Both the position numbers and the translations under genes were made by a program. Shown in pieces: positions 25,104 to 33,736 of a stretch of 35,562 bases of DNA; position 1 is the first letter of the stretch, and every line of letters begins with the position of its first letter. The notes below the pieces were generated by a model, which had not been told where the DNA came from, ran no database searches, and saw nothing but the letters and a program-made list of their open reading frames with translations. Origin of the DNA: Pseudomonadota bacterium. Lineage in GTDB: Bacteria > Pseudomonadota > Gammaproteobacteria > Steroidobacterales > Steroidobacteraceae. The stretch spans positions 1-35,562 of the forward strand of contig JAKBCR010000019.1 in the NCBI GenBank assembly GCA_021807675.1, given 5' to 3'.

Positions 25104-25954
25104 CACTTTCGCGCCGAGACCGCGACCGCGTAGCCGCCACGGCCGGGAATGAGCTTATCGAGGAGCGAGAAGAAGTACATGAAAGGATAGATGAGCGAGT
25201 ACACGCGGTACTCCTTGCGCACCGCCTCGAGCTCCTTGCGCGAAGTCGGCGCGATGGTGCCCTCCATGACCGGGGGATGCTCTCTCTTGCGGGCCAGCAC
25301 TTTCACGTAGCCGAAGTTGATGAGAAGCTCCGCGAGCTCCGTGAAGAAGCGCGAGTAGCCGCCGCTCGCCACCGGGCGCATGCCGACCGAGCGGAACATC
25401 TCCTCGAGATCGCGAACGCGATAGCCCTGCACGATGTGGCCGTAGGTGGCCGGTCCCATTCCGACCAGGCGCTTCAAGAGCGCTACGGGCAGGCGCGTAT
25501 CGCCGTTCGGCGTCGTGATGATCGCAAGGCCGCCCGGCGCGAGCACCCGACGGATCTCCCGGTTCAGGCCGCTGAAGTCGGCGAAGTGCTCGTGCACGTC
25601 GATCACGATCACGACATCGAAGGCGCCATCCGGAAAGGGAAAGTGGTTGATGTCCACGTGGGCGACCGGATCGCCGAGAAACGCCGCCATCTCCTCGACG
25701 CCCTGCGGGTAGACCTGACCCCAGCTCCACCTGCCGCCGGCGGCGCGGAAGTGATGGTTCATCGCGCCGTTGTTGTCATGCCCGGAGATGAGGAGGCACT
25801 GCTTGCCGCTTACCGGACCGAGCAGTCGCATCAGCAGCTCGACCTTCTGCCGCTTCTTGAGGGACTTCGCATACATCTGCAGCTGCCAGGGCGCCTCGGT
25901 GCTTCGCGGCGGGGCGGTCACGGGGCTTGCGGCAACGGGGCTCGTAGTCGTCAT
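25103..25954 (-). CDS. Divergent class I SAM-dependent methyltransferase
   Basis: The 283-residue protein starts at ATG 25954 after CAGGAG. The core has FDVVIVIDVHEHFADF and VLAPGGLAIITTPNGD, typical of type-11 methyltransferases. The expected Gly-rich SAM loop is replaced by LLISGHDNNGAMNHHFR, so the motif is unusual, though the fold is clear. The C-terminal end is hydrophobic (LIYPFMYFFSLLDKLIP), suggesting membrane contact and perhaps a lipid-linked substrate. It lies 16 bases after the GlpD-like gene and shares a base with the epimerase start. The methylated substrate is unknown. Confidence 0.85.
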   Translation of the reverse strand: MTTTSPVAASPVTAPPRSTEAPWQLQMYAKSLKKRQKVELLMRLLGPVSGKQCLLISGHDNNGAMNHHFRAAGGRWSWGQVYPQGVEEMAAFLGDPVAHVDINHFPFPDGAFDVVIVIDVHEHFADFSGLNREIRRVLAPGGLAIITTPNGDTRLPVALLKRLVGMGPATYGHIVQGYRVRDLEEMFRSVGMRPVASGGYSRFFTELAELLINFGYVKVLARKREHPPVMEGTIAPTSRKELEAVRKEYRVYSLIYPFMYFFSLLDKLIPGRGGYAVAVSARK

Positions 25955-25970
25955 GGCGGGGCTCCTGAGG

Positions 25971-27632
25971 TCAGGCTGCGGCGGGCTCGAGATCGCACAC
26001 GAGGGGCCCGCGAAAGGCGGCGAGCTGGCGGGAGGCCTCATCCACCTGGGCGCCGGTCTCCTTGGTACTCCAGCGCAGCTCTCGGGCGAGTGTCGCGGCA
26101 CAGGCCGTGAGCGCCGCCCGATCGAGCCGCTGGCTGAGATAAAGCGGCGTGCGGCGCATCACCACATCCGAGAGCCGCACGGCCAACTCCTCGCGCGCCG
26201 CGTAGGCGACCTGGGCGAGCACGACGGGCAGGTCCGGCACCACCCGGGTGGCGAGCGCCGGATCGGCGGTCACGAGGGCGAGGACATGCCGGTGAGCCGC
26301 ACCGTAGCATCGCTCGAGATGCGTCAGGACGTCGCGCTCGAGAGAGGGTACGCCGCGCGGACCGGCGACGAACGCGCGCGCCATGGGGGCTAGCCTGCGC
26401 GGTCGCCGGCGGATCTCGGCGTCGAGCCGGAATTGGCGGCAGGCGATCCTCACGGCCCGAGTGGCGACGGCAGGGGCGATGGTCCATTTGACCCCGACGA
26501 TGGAGACGAGGCCCTTGAGCCCGGCCGGCTCATGATCGATCACCTGTGGCTCACGCTCGAGCGCGACCTCGGTGCCCGAGTGCTCGTCCGCCTCCGGCAG
26601 CAGGCCCGCGAACACGCCGTGCACGTCGGCGCCCGTCAGGCGGTGGTGACCCAATACCGTGTTGAGATCGCTCACGAACGCGAGCACCTCCTCGCGCAAG
26701 ATGTCGGTGGACCGCATGGAGGGGGCGCAGCGCAGGTGCCTGGTGCCGATGAGCGAGTAACCGTTCCACGGCAGTATGAAATAGGTGGTCTCGCCCATAC
26801 CCTGCGCGCGGACTCTGAGCCCGATGCCGTCGGAGAATGGCAGCGGCCCGGTCAGCAGGTTGAATGCCCGCGAGGCGCGGAACATCGGCGCGCTCGGCCG
26901 CCCCGCCCCCGCCGGCAGCCAGTCCTCGACCCAGGGCCCTGCCGCATTGATGACGAATCTCGCACGCAGCTCCATCTCGCGTCCCGAGAGCTCATCCCGA
27001 GCGTGCACGCCGCGGATGCGCGACTGATTCGCCAGAAGACCAGTGGCCCGCACGTAATTGGCAACGTGAGCGCCGGCATCGGCAGCTGCTCCGATGACCG
27101 AGATCAACAGACGCTCGGAATCCAGACAAACGGCATCGTGCCACGCGGCCGCACCGTTACAACCCCCGAGATCGATTCCCGCGAGCGCCGCACGGGCAGC
27201 CGCCTCGCTCAACACGATCCCGCGCGGCAAGCGGCGGTCCTCGCGCACGCCGCGATTGCGGTCGGCGCTCAGTACATCGTTCACCCAGAGTGCGGCGCGC
27301 AGGGTGAGCGGTCCGCGCAGGCCGTGGCCGTGCGTCGGCAGGATGAACCGCAGGGGCCGGGCGAGATGGGGTGCGAGGCGCAGCCATTCGCGGCGCTCTC
27401 GAATCGACTCGCGCATGCGCTTGAAGTCGAGGCGCTGCAGGTGCCGGAGGCCACCGTGCAGCGTGCGCAGGCTCTGGCTCGAGGTGGCGCCACCGAAGTC
27501 GCCAGCCTCGATCAAAGCGACCCTCAGGCCCCGCAATGCCCCTTCCCAGGCCGCACAGGCGCCGTAGATGCCGCCCCCGACGACCACGAGGTCGTACGGT
27601 GTGACCGAGAGCCGGGTGAGGTTACGCAGCAT
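25971..27632 (-). CDS. GlpD-type FAD-dependent glycerol-3-phosphate dehydrogenase/oxidase
   Basis: The protein has about 553 residues. The dinucleotide-binding motif VVVGGGIYGACAAWEGALRG is at the N-terminus, followed by GDFGGATSSQSLRTLHGGLRHL, the FAD-contact segment typical of GlpD. The substrate-domain motif FVINAAGPWV and the C-terminal GlpD cap domain (from about 400) are present. GlpD enzymes oxidise glycerol-3-phosphate to dihydroxyacetone phosphate at the membrane. Inside this cluster, between an amidotransferase and a methyltransferase, it may instead supply or modify a glycerol-phosphate part of the glycan; that is inference. The start overlaps the end of asnB copy 2 by about 11 bases (GTG 27638 is an alternative). 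Confidence 0.9.
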   Translation of the reverse strand: MLRNLTRLSVTPYDLVVVGGGIYGACAAWEGALRGLRVALIEAGDFGGATSSQSLRTLHGGLRHLQRLDFKRMRESIRERREWLRLAPHLARPLRFILPTHGHGLRGPLTLRAALWVNDVLSADRNRGVREDRRLPRGIVLSEAAARAALAGIDLGGCNGAAAWHDAVCLDSERLLISVIGAAADAGAHVANYVRATGLLANQSRIRGVHARDELSGREMELRARFVINAAGPWVEDWLPAGAGRPSAPMFRASRAFNLLTGPLPFSDGIGLRVRAQGMGETTYFILPWNGYSLIGTRHLRCAPSMRSTDILREEVLAFVSDLNTVLGHHRLTGADVHGVFAGLLPEADEHSGTEVALEREPQVIDHEPAGLKGLVSIVGVKWTIAPAVATRAVRIACRQFRLDAEIRRRPRRLAPMARAFVAGPRGVPSLERDVLTHLERCYGAAHRHVLALVTADPALATRVVPDLPVVLAQVAYAAREELAVRLSDVVMRRTPLYLSQRLDRAALTACAATLARELRWSTKETGAQVDEASRQLAAFRGPLVCDLEPAAA

Positions 27633-29532
27633 GGACACGGAATCCCGGCAACTCGATGCCCGACTGGAACCGATCGCGCCAGAGCTGAAACACCATGAGC
27701 GCCCATAGCAGATGGCTGTGGTTGTGCACGCCGGTCTCGTGCTCGCGCATCAGGCGCTCCACGTACCGGCCGTCGAAGAGTCCCTCGGCGGCAAGACTCT
27801 GCCGACTCAAGAGCTCGTGCATGAGCCCGTTCCATTCATGGGTCAGCCACTGCTTCATGGGCATGCTGAAGCCTTCCTTGCCGCGCCGCAGCACCGGCTG
27901 CGGCAGCGAGCCCGTGAACGCGCGCTTGAGGATCCATTTTCGCACGCCCCCGCGCACCTTCAGAGACGAGGGGATCGCGAGAGCGAGGTCGACCACTTCA
28001 TTGTCGAGATAGGGGACCCGCGCCTCGAGCGAGCTCGCCATGCTCATCGCATCCACCTTGGCGAGGATGTCCTCGGGCAGGTAGAGCCTGAGGTCGCAGC
28101 GCATCTGCGCCGCGAGGCGATCGGCTCCGCCGTCCTCGAGAGAGGCACGTACCAGCCCTTCCGCGGCACCTTCGACCTGGGCGCGAAACTCACGCGTATA
28201 AAGCCGCGCACGCTGCTCCTCGCGCAGGAAGATCATCCAGCGAAGGTGCTGCCAGTCGGCAGGCAGTCGCGCCCCTTCGAGGAAGCGGCGCAGCTCATTT
28301 GCGAGCCCGCGCTTGCCGCGCCCGAGCGGCAGGCCGCGCGCGAGCCACTCCGCCGCCGCGCGCAGCGGCGCCGGTTGCCAGTCGAGCAGCCGCGCGCTCA
28401 ACCGGTCCGCGCGGTAGGTGTCATAGCCGCCGAAGAGCTCATCGCCCCCATCCCCGCCGAGCGCCACCGTCACCCGCCTGCGCGCCATTCGCGACACCAG
28501 CAGGGTCGGGAACACCGAGAAGTCGGCGATCGGCTGATCGAGCTGGGAGATGACCGCGGGCAGCAGCGACAGGTAGTCGGGAGTCAGGATCTCCTCGTGG
28601 TGGCGTGTGCCGCAGTGCGCCGCGACGGCCCGCGCATGGCGCAGCTCGCTGTAGGTCGGATCGCCGAAGCCGATCGAGAACGTGAGCGGCGGTGTGGGGG
28701 AGACTTCCCGCATCGCGGCCACGAGAATCGAGGAATCGATGCCGCCGGAAAGAAAGGCGCCGAGCGGTACATCGCTCGCCATCTGCCGCCGCACCGCCCC
28801 GAGAAGCGTGTCACGCAGCTGTGCGGTGAGCTCCTCCACATCCCGCACGGGAGGCGGCGCGCAGGCCGGCAGCGACCAGAACCGGCCCTGGTGGAGCTTG
28901 CCGCCGCTCATGGTGAGCCACGCGCCAGGGGCGAGCTTTCTGACATCCTCGAGAAGCGTGGTGGGGCTTGCGGTGTACTCGAAGGTGAGGAGTTGATCGA
29001 CCCCGAGCGGGTCGATCACCCGGGCAGAGCCACCGGCTGCGAGGATGCATTTGACCTCGGAGGCGAACCAGAGGTTGCCCCCGCGGGCACTGTAGTAGAG
29101 CGGCTTGACCCCCATCCTGTCGCGCGCGAGCAGCAGACGCTTGAGCTCGCTGTCCCAGAGCGCAATCGCGAACATGCCGTTCAGGCGCGAAAGGAATGCG
29201 ATGCCATGCTCTTCGTAAAGCCGCGGGATCACCTCGCTGTCGCCGGTGCCGCGGAAGCGGTGCCCCTTGGCCGTGAGCTCCTCGCGAAGCTCGCGGTAGT
29301 TGTAGATCTCGCCGTTGAAGACCGCGTGCACGGTGCCGGTCGCGTTGCTGACCGGCTGATCGCCTGTCAGAAGATCCAATACCGCGAGCCGGCGCATGCC
29401 CAGGCCTATGCCGGGCTCGACGTGCACGCCCTCCCCGTCCGGCCCGCGATGGCGCATCACCTCGCACATTGCGCCGATCAGCTCCCGCGGCGGCGTGCTT
29501 CCGCGCGTGGCCACTCCGGCGATTCCACACAT
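27622..29532 (-). CDS. asnB: AsnB-type glutamine amidotransferase, copy 2
   Basis: The 636-residue protein begins MCGIAGV, with Cys2 as the glutaminase nucleophile. HRGPDGEGV, FNGEIYNYRELREEL, SGGIDSS (about 265) and GGDGGDELFGGYDTYR mark the two domains. SMASSLEARVPYLD and GKEGFSMPMKQWL near the end are typical of cluster-associated AsnB proteins. It differs from copy 1 throughout, so it is not a recent duplicate. It begins 11 bases downstream of the hydrolase-like gene and its end overlaps the GlpD-like start. In this setting it probably transfers an amide group to a biosynthetic intermediate. Confidence 0.95.
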   Translation of the reverse strand: MCGIAGVATRGSTPPRELIGAMCEVMRHRGPDGEGVHVEPGIGLGMRRLAVLDLLTGDQPVSNATGTVHAVFNGEIYNYRELREELTAKGHRFRGTGDSEVIPRLYEEHGIAFLSRLNGMFAIALWDSELKRLLLARDRMGVKPLYYSARGGNLWFASEVKCILAAGGSARVIDPLGVDQLLTFEYTASPTTLLEDVRKLAPGAWLTMSGGKLHQGRFWSLPACAPPPVRDVEELTAQLRDTLLGAVRRQMASDVPLGAFLSGGIDSSILVAAMREVSPTPPLTFSIGFGDPTYSELRHARAVAAHCGTRHHEEILTPDYLSLLPAVISQLDQPIADFSVFPTLLVSRMARRRVTVALGGDGGDELFGGYDTYRADRLSARLLDWQPAPLRAAAEWLARGLPLGRGKRGLANELRRFLEGARLPADWQHLRWMIFLREEQRARLYTREFRAQVEGAAEGLVRASLEDGGADRLAAQMRCDLRLYLPEDILAKVDAMSMASSLEARVPYLDNEVVDLALAIPSSLKVRGGVRKWILKRAFTGSLPQPVLRRGKEGFSMPMKQWLTHEWNGLMHELLSRQSLAAEGLFDGRYVERLMREHETGVHNHSHLLWALMVFQLWRDRFQSGIELPGFRVHAA

Positions 29533-29543
29533 AGGGCCTCTCT

Positions 29544-30383
29544 TCAGGCGCGCAGCCGCTTGCGCAGCTGCATGCCGATCTGGTTGCGCACGAAGCGCAA
29601 CGGCGGCTCCAGGGTGGCGAAGCGCTCGAGCGGCGCGTCGACCTCCGCCAGAGCGCGCAGCAGACTCTCGCCCGGACGCTCCGGGTCGAGGTCGATTGCC
29701 ACCCTGAAGCCCATGCGGCCCACCTTCTCGACGTCGTGTGGAAACGGCAGCGGGTCCGTGCCGGGCAGGTCGCGCACGCCTAGCTGGGCCGCGTGAGCGA
29801 AGTGCTGGGGGTAGCCCCAGAAAGCCGGCCGTCCGCCCTCATCGCCGAGGAAGAGGGTCGGCTTGCGGAATTCCGCGACCAGCTGACTGAGCAACCGGCC
29901 GCGCCGGAAGAACCATTTACCCGGCCCCCACGGGATGACGCGTGGCACTCCCAACGCATCGGACTCCCGGAGGATCTCCCGGATCGGGCGCCCGTCGGCA
30001 AAGCGATGGGTCGTGCCGAGGACGAGCACCTCCAAGCCCTCCCGGCAGGCTACCTGGCGGCCGGCCAGGATGAAGAGCTGCCGCCGCCCATCGCGCGCCA
30101 CCACACTGATGTCCTCCGCCGTAGGGGCGATGACCCACCGCCGCAGACGCAGGTCCGATGAGCCGTTCGAGCCGAGCCGTCCGTCCGCGAGGGCTCGCAG
30201 CGCGCCAAAGCAGTCATCCGGTGCGCACTCGGCAAGCAAGAGAAAGCGGGCGGCTGGCCGAGGAGGGTCGGCCTCCTCTCTCGCCGCGGCCAGATTCTCG
30301 TAGGCGTTGCCGAGCAAATCATCGGGGTCGTAGCACGAGTGCAGATGAACGTGCGCGTCGACGCAGGCGATGACATTGGCCAT
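29544..30383 (-). CDS. Metal-dependent-hydrolase-like protein with a DAHVHLH motif
   Basis: From ATG 30383 the protein has 279 residues. VDAHVHLHSCYD near the N-terminus resembles the first metal-binding His cluster of amidohydrolase and PHP phosphoesterase barrels. Later blocks look conserved: RVIPWGPGKWFFRRGRLL, LFLGDEGGRPAFWG and LPGTDPLPFPHDVEKVGRMG. No function is known to me for this family and the second metal site is not obvious. It is the first gene of the five-gene minus-strand unit, only 11 bases before asnB copy 2, so it should act in the same pathway. Confidence 0.8.
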   Translation of the reverse strand: MANVIACVDAHVHLHSCYDPDDLLGNAYENLAAAREEADPPRPAARFLLLAECAPDDCFGALRALADGRLGSNGSSDLRLRRWVIAPTAEDISVVARDGRRQLFILAGRQVACREGLEVLVLGTTHRFADGRPIREILRESDALGVPRVIPWGPGKWFFRRGRLLSQLVAEFRKPTLFLGDEGGRPAFWGYPQHFAHAAQLGVRDLPGTDPLPFPHDVEKVGRMGFRVAIDLDPERPGESLLRALAEVDAPLERFATLEPPLRFVRNQIGMQLRKRLRA

Positions 30384-30483
30384 AGATACGCCCCGGCGAA
30401 GCAAGCTTCGGACCCGTTGAAGGCCAAGGAAGCCCCTGGCGGCCCCTCGGGTCAGCTTTGGCAATGGATTACGGCGGCGGGAA

Positions 30484-30513
30484 TTGCCAGTGCCGGGCCG
30501 CATGGCCGATACT
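30484..30513 (+). promoter_or_regulatory. Possible promoter of the HiPIP gene
   Basis: TTGCCA (30484-30489) and GATACT (30508-30513) are 18 bases apart, about 35 bases before the GTG at 30549. The -35 box is good (five of six) but the -10 box only moderate (four of six). Confidence 0.35.
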
Positions 30514-30548
30514 CTAGGCTACGATAACCAGTGCGGAGGTGCTCACCC

Positions 30549-30905
30549 GTGTCCCTGCCCAAGAACAATCCCAATCCCTCGCGCCGCTCTTTCCTGGCGA
30601 CCGCCGCCGTAGCGGCATCGGCGGCGCTCGTCGGCCTCGGCGCCCGTTCCGCCCGGGCGGCGGGCGCGAATCTGCCGCACCTGTCCGAGAGTGATCCGCT
30701 CGCCAAGTCCCTCGGTTACCAGTCGAAGGCGAAGAACGTCGACAAGTCGAAATTTCCGACCTACAAGCCTGGCGAGCGCTGCGGGGAGTGCCGCTTCTTC
30801 CAGGGCACTCCGGGACAGAAGTCCGGATACGGCGGCTGCCAGATCTTCGCCGGCTACTCGGTGGACTCCGACGGCTGGTGCGCGTCGTTCAACGCCAGAA
30901 GCTGA
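30549..30905 (+). CDS. High-potential iron-sulfur protein (HiPIP), Tat-exported
   Basis: From GTG 30549, placed after GGAGG, the precursor has 118 residues. SRRSFL (11-16) followed by a hydrophobic stretch is a twin-arginine signal, with cleavage likely after ARA (about 37). The mature part has the four cluster Cys residues 78, 81, 97 and 111 in the HiPIP spacing (CGEC, GGCQIF, GWCASF). HiPIPs are small periplasmic electron carriers with one 4Fe-4S cluster. It stands alone with its own promoter and terminator. Its electron partner is not evident here. Confidence 0.95.
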   Translation: MSLPKNNPNPSRRSFLATAAVAASAALVGLGARSARAAGANLPHLSESDPLAKSLGYQSKAKNVDKSKFPTYKPGERCGECRFFQGTPGQKSGYGGCQIFAGYSVDSDGWCASFNARS

Positions 30906-30919
30906 TTCGCGCAACTTGG

Positions 30920-30957
30920 GGGCGCTCACCCGGGCTCGGGGGGCGCCCTGCTTGTTT
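30920..30957 (+). terminator. Likely intrinsic terminator after the HiPIP gene
   Basis: GGGCGC (30920-30925) pairs with GCGCCC (30943-30948), with a second inner stem CCCG/CGGG, followed by the T-rich TGCTTGTTT. It lies 15 bases after the HiPIP stop, between two convergent genes. Confidence 0.6.
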
Positions 30958-30976
30958 GCCTCTCTTCCTTCGACCG

Positions 30977-31312
30977 TTAAGGTCCGAATCCACCCTTCGG
31001 CGTCGGGGATCCCGTTCCCTTCGGACCACACCATTGCGTCCATGACACCTTTCGGATGACCCCGTCGGCGTCGGTGTGGGCCGTCACGGTGCAGCCAGCC
31101 AGGTTGTATTGATTGAACAGCCACGTGGCCGCCTGTCCGTGGCCTTCGGCGTGCAAATCCCAGGGCACACTCCAATGGAGCTCGAGCCGGTCCAAGGACT
31201 TGCCGACGTAGCGCGCGGCGGTCTGAGAAGGATAGTGCTGGGGAGGCGTGGCGCAGCCGGCAAGCAGGAAGCCGGCCGGGAGCAAGAGGTAGAGCACTGA
31301 GGGTATACGCAT
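30977..31312 (-). CDS. Small lipoprotein of unknown function
   Basis: The 111-residue protein begins MRIPSVLYLLLPAGFLLAGC, a lipoprotein signal with Cys20 as the lipid site. The mature part contains RYVGKSLDRLELHWSVPWDLH and a later Cys pair (AGCTVT, QWCGPK) that could form a disulfide. The layout resembles small SmpA/OmlA-like envelope lipoproteins (a short helix, then strands with DADGVIRKVSW), but I would not name a family. It is convergent with the HiPIP gene. Confidence 0.75.
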   Translation of the reverse strand: MRIPSVLYLLLPAGFLLAGCATPPQHYPSQTAARYVGKSLDRLELHWSVPWDLHAEGHGQAATWLFNQYNLAGCTVTAHTDADGVIRKVSWTQWCGPKGTGSPTPKGGFGP

Positions 31313-31569
31313 ACGGCAAGCATGCCCTAATCGCGGCAGGAAGGCAGCTGCCACAATGCGTTTACCGTAAAAGCGCCCTCTGCGCCGCCCAGGCCGTGAG
31401 GAGCGCCAGGGCCAGGCTCGCCCCAGGGCGAGCGCGGCGCGGTGCTTCTCCCGAATCAACGGCGGCCGAAATGCCCCTCCTGCGCGGCCCCGCGGTGGCT
31501 GACCGAGGGTGTGATAGCATCGCGCCCCACCCCGCCGATCCCTAGGGCAACTACAACGCCATAGCACCT

Positions 31570-33597
31570 ATGCGACTCCAACGCCTCGCGCTTCTCGGGA
31601 TGTTCATCGCCCTCTCGGGGCCGGCGCTCGCCGCTGGTGCGGCTCCCGCGAGCGTCGATGCGCTGCACCTCGACTGGCTCGACACTCAGGCAAGCCCTGC
31701 GCGGAACTTCTTCGAGTACGCGAACGGCGGCTGGCAGAAGCGCCATCCGATCCCCGCCGCTTATTCCTCCTGGGGGACGTTCAACATTCTGCAGATCCGC
31801 AACGAGAAGATCATCCGCCAACTCATCGAGCAGGCCGCCAGGACGCCTGCCGCGCTCGGCAGCGCCGAGCAGAAGGTCGGCGATTTCTATGCCAGCGGGA
31901 TGGACCGCAAGCTCATCGACCGCCTCGGCGTAAGCCCCCTATCGCCCGAGCTCGATGCCATCGGCGCCATCTCGAGCATCTCGGGCCTGCAGCGGGAGGT
32001 CGCTCACCTGCAGATGATCGGCGTCGATGCCATGTTCGGCATCGGCGAGATGCAGGACTTCGAGAACTCCAGCCGCGTGATCGGCATCGCCACCCAGGGC
32101 GGGATCGGACTGCCGGACCGGGACTACTACCTCGAGCAGACTCCGAAGTTCAGGCAGATTCGGGCCGAGTACGTTTCGCACATCGCGCGCACCTTCCAGC
32201 TCCTCGGCGACGGGAAGGCCCTGGCCGCGCGCGAGGCCGCCATCGTCATGGCGATCGAGACCCGCCTGGCCAAGGCATCGATGTCGCTCGTCGAGCAGCG
32301 CAACCCGCGCGCCGTCTACCATGTCATGGACCTGGTGACGCTCGATCGGGCCACGCCGAACTTCGCCTGGAGCGAGTACTTCCGGGAGATCGGCTATCCG
32401 CAGATCACGCGCATCAATCTCGCGATGCCAAAGTTCTTCGGGGCGCTCGGCCAAGACCTGCGCAGCATTCCTCTCGAGCAATGGAAGATCTACCTCCGCT
32501 GGCGCCTGCTCGATGCCTTCTCGCCGTATCTCTCGAAGCCTTTCGTCGATGAGAATTTCGGGATGGAGTCGGTGCTGACCGGGGCGAAGCAGCTACGGCC
32601 GCGCTGGCAGCGGGTCGTGAGGGCCGAGGACGGCGCGCTCGGCTTCGCGGTCGGCAAGCTCTACGTGCGAAAGGAGTTCCCCCCCTCGTCCAAGGCGGCG
32701 GTGCTCGCAATCCTGCACCGCATCCGCGCAGCCCTGAAGAGCGATCTGGCGACGCTCGCCTGGATGGCACCCGCGACCCGCAACGCGGCGCTCGCGAAGC
32801 TCGACCTCATGGGCGAGCGCATCGGCTATCCCGATAAGTGGCGCGACTACTCGACGCTGCGCATCGATCGCGGGCCTTACGTGGTCAACGTGATGCGCGC
32901 GAACGAGTTCGAGCAGAAGCGGGAGTTGAGCAAGATCGGCAAGCCCGTGGACCGGAGCGAGTGGTACATGACCCCGCAAACGGTGAATGCCTACTACGAC
33001 CCGTCCATGAACGACATCAACTTCCCGGCCGGAATCCTGCAGCCGCCCTTCTTCGATCCGAAGGCGCCGGCGGCGGTGAATTATGGCTCTCTCGGCTGGG
33101 TCATGGGCCACGAGATGACGCACGGCTTCGACGACCAGGGGTCGAAGTTCGACGGCCACGGGAACCTGAGGAACTGGTGGACGCCGCGGGATGCGAAGCG
33201 CTTCCATGCCGCCACCGCGTGCATCTCGAATCATTTCTCGCGCTACACGGTGGACGGCGACCTGCACGTGCAGGGTAAGCTCGTGACGGGCGAGGAGACT
33301 GCCGATCTCGGCGGTCTCACGCTCGCCTGGCGCGCATTTCACGCGTCCCGCGCCTACCAGGACGCGAAGAGCATCGATGGCTTCACGCCCGACCAGCAGT
33401 TCTTCATCGGTGCGGCGCATGTCTGGGCCAGCAACATCCGGCCGGCGGAAGCCCGCCGGCGCGTCACGATCGACCCGCACGCTCCGGCCCTCTACCGAGT
33501 GAACGGCACGCTCGCCAACATGCCGCAGTTCCAGGCGACCTTCCACGTGCCGGCCGGCAGCCCCATGGTCAACCCGCATCGGTGTGTCATCTGGTGA
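31570..33597 (+). CDS. M13 (neprilysin/PepO-like) zinc metallopeptidase
   Basis: The 675-residue precursor has a signal peptide (LALLGMFIALSGPALA) and the M13 layout. The zinc site is HEMTH (His514, His518) with catalytic Glu515, in GHEMTHGFDDQG; the third ligand is Glu576 in GEETADLGG. NAYYDPSMNDINFPAGILQPPFF precedes the active site, and the chain ends with the family-typical Cys-x2-Trp. It probably degrades small peptides in the periplasm or at the cell surface. The start ATG lacks a strong ribosome-binding site. The upstream gap (31313-31569) shows nothing further. Confidence 0.95.
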   Translation: MRLQRLALLGMFIALSGPALAAGAAPASVDALHLDWLDTQASPARNFFEYANGGWQKRHPIPAAYSSWGTFNILQIRNEKIIRQLIEQAARTPAALGSAEQKVGDFYASGMDRKLIDRLGVSPLSPELDAIGAISSISGLQREVAHLQMIGVDAMFGIGEMQDFENSSRVIGIATQGGIGLPDRDYYLEQTPKFRQIRAEYVSHIARTFQLLGDGKALAAREAAIVMAIETRLAKASMSLVEQRNPRAVYHVMDLVTLDRATPNFAWSEYFREIGYPQITRINLAMPKFFGALGQDLRSIPLEQWKIYLRWRLLDAFSPYLSKPFVDENFGMESVLTGAKQLRPRWQRVVRAEDGALGFAVGKLYVRKEFPPSSKAAVLAILHRIRAALKSDLATLAWMAPATRNAALAKLDLMGERIGYPDKWRDYSTLRIDRGPYVVNVMRANEFEQKRELSKIGKPVDRSEWYMTPQTVNAYYDPSMNDINFPAGILQPPFFDPKAPAAVNYGSLGWVMGHEMTHGFDDQGSKFDGHGNLRNWWTPRDAKRFHAATACISNHFSRYTVDGDLHVQGKLVTGEETADLGGLTLAWRAFHASRAYQDAKSIDGFTPDQQFFIGAAHVWASNIRPAEARRRVTIDPHAPALYRVNGTLANMPQFQATFHVPAGSPMVNPHRCVIW

Positions 33598-33736
33598 AGG
33601 GACACTCCGCTCAGCGCCTTATCCTGCACAATCGGGGGAGCTGTCTCGACTGGCGCTCGATGTACTCGCGGGCTTCGGCGTAGGCCCGACGATCGCCACC
33701 CCGTTCACACTTCATTTTTCTTATCTGGAGGTCATC

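Noticed and set aside
27712-29796. Long plus-strand frame opposite asnB copy 2
   Set aside because: It is antisense to an intact AsnB and has no recognisable motif.
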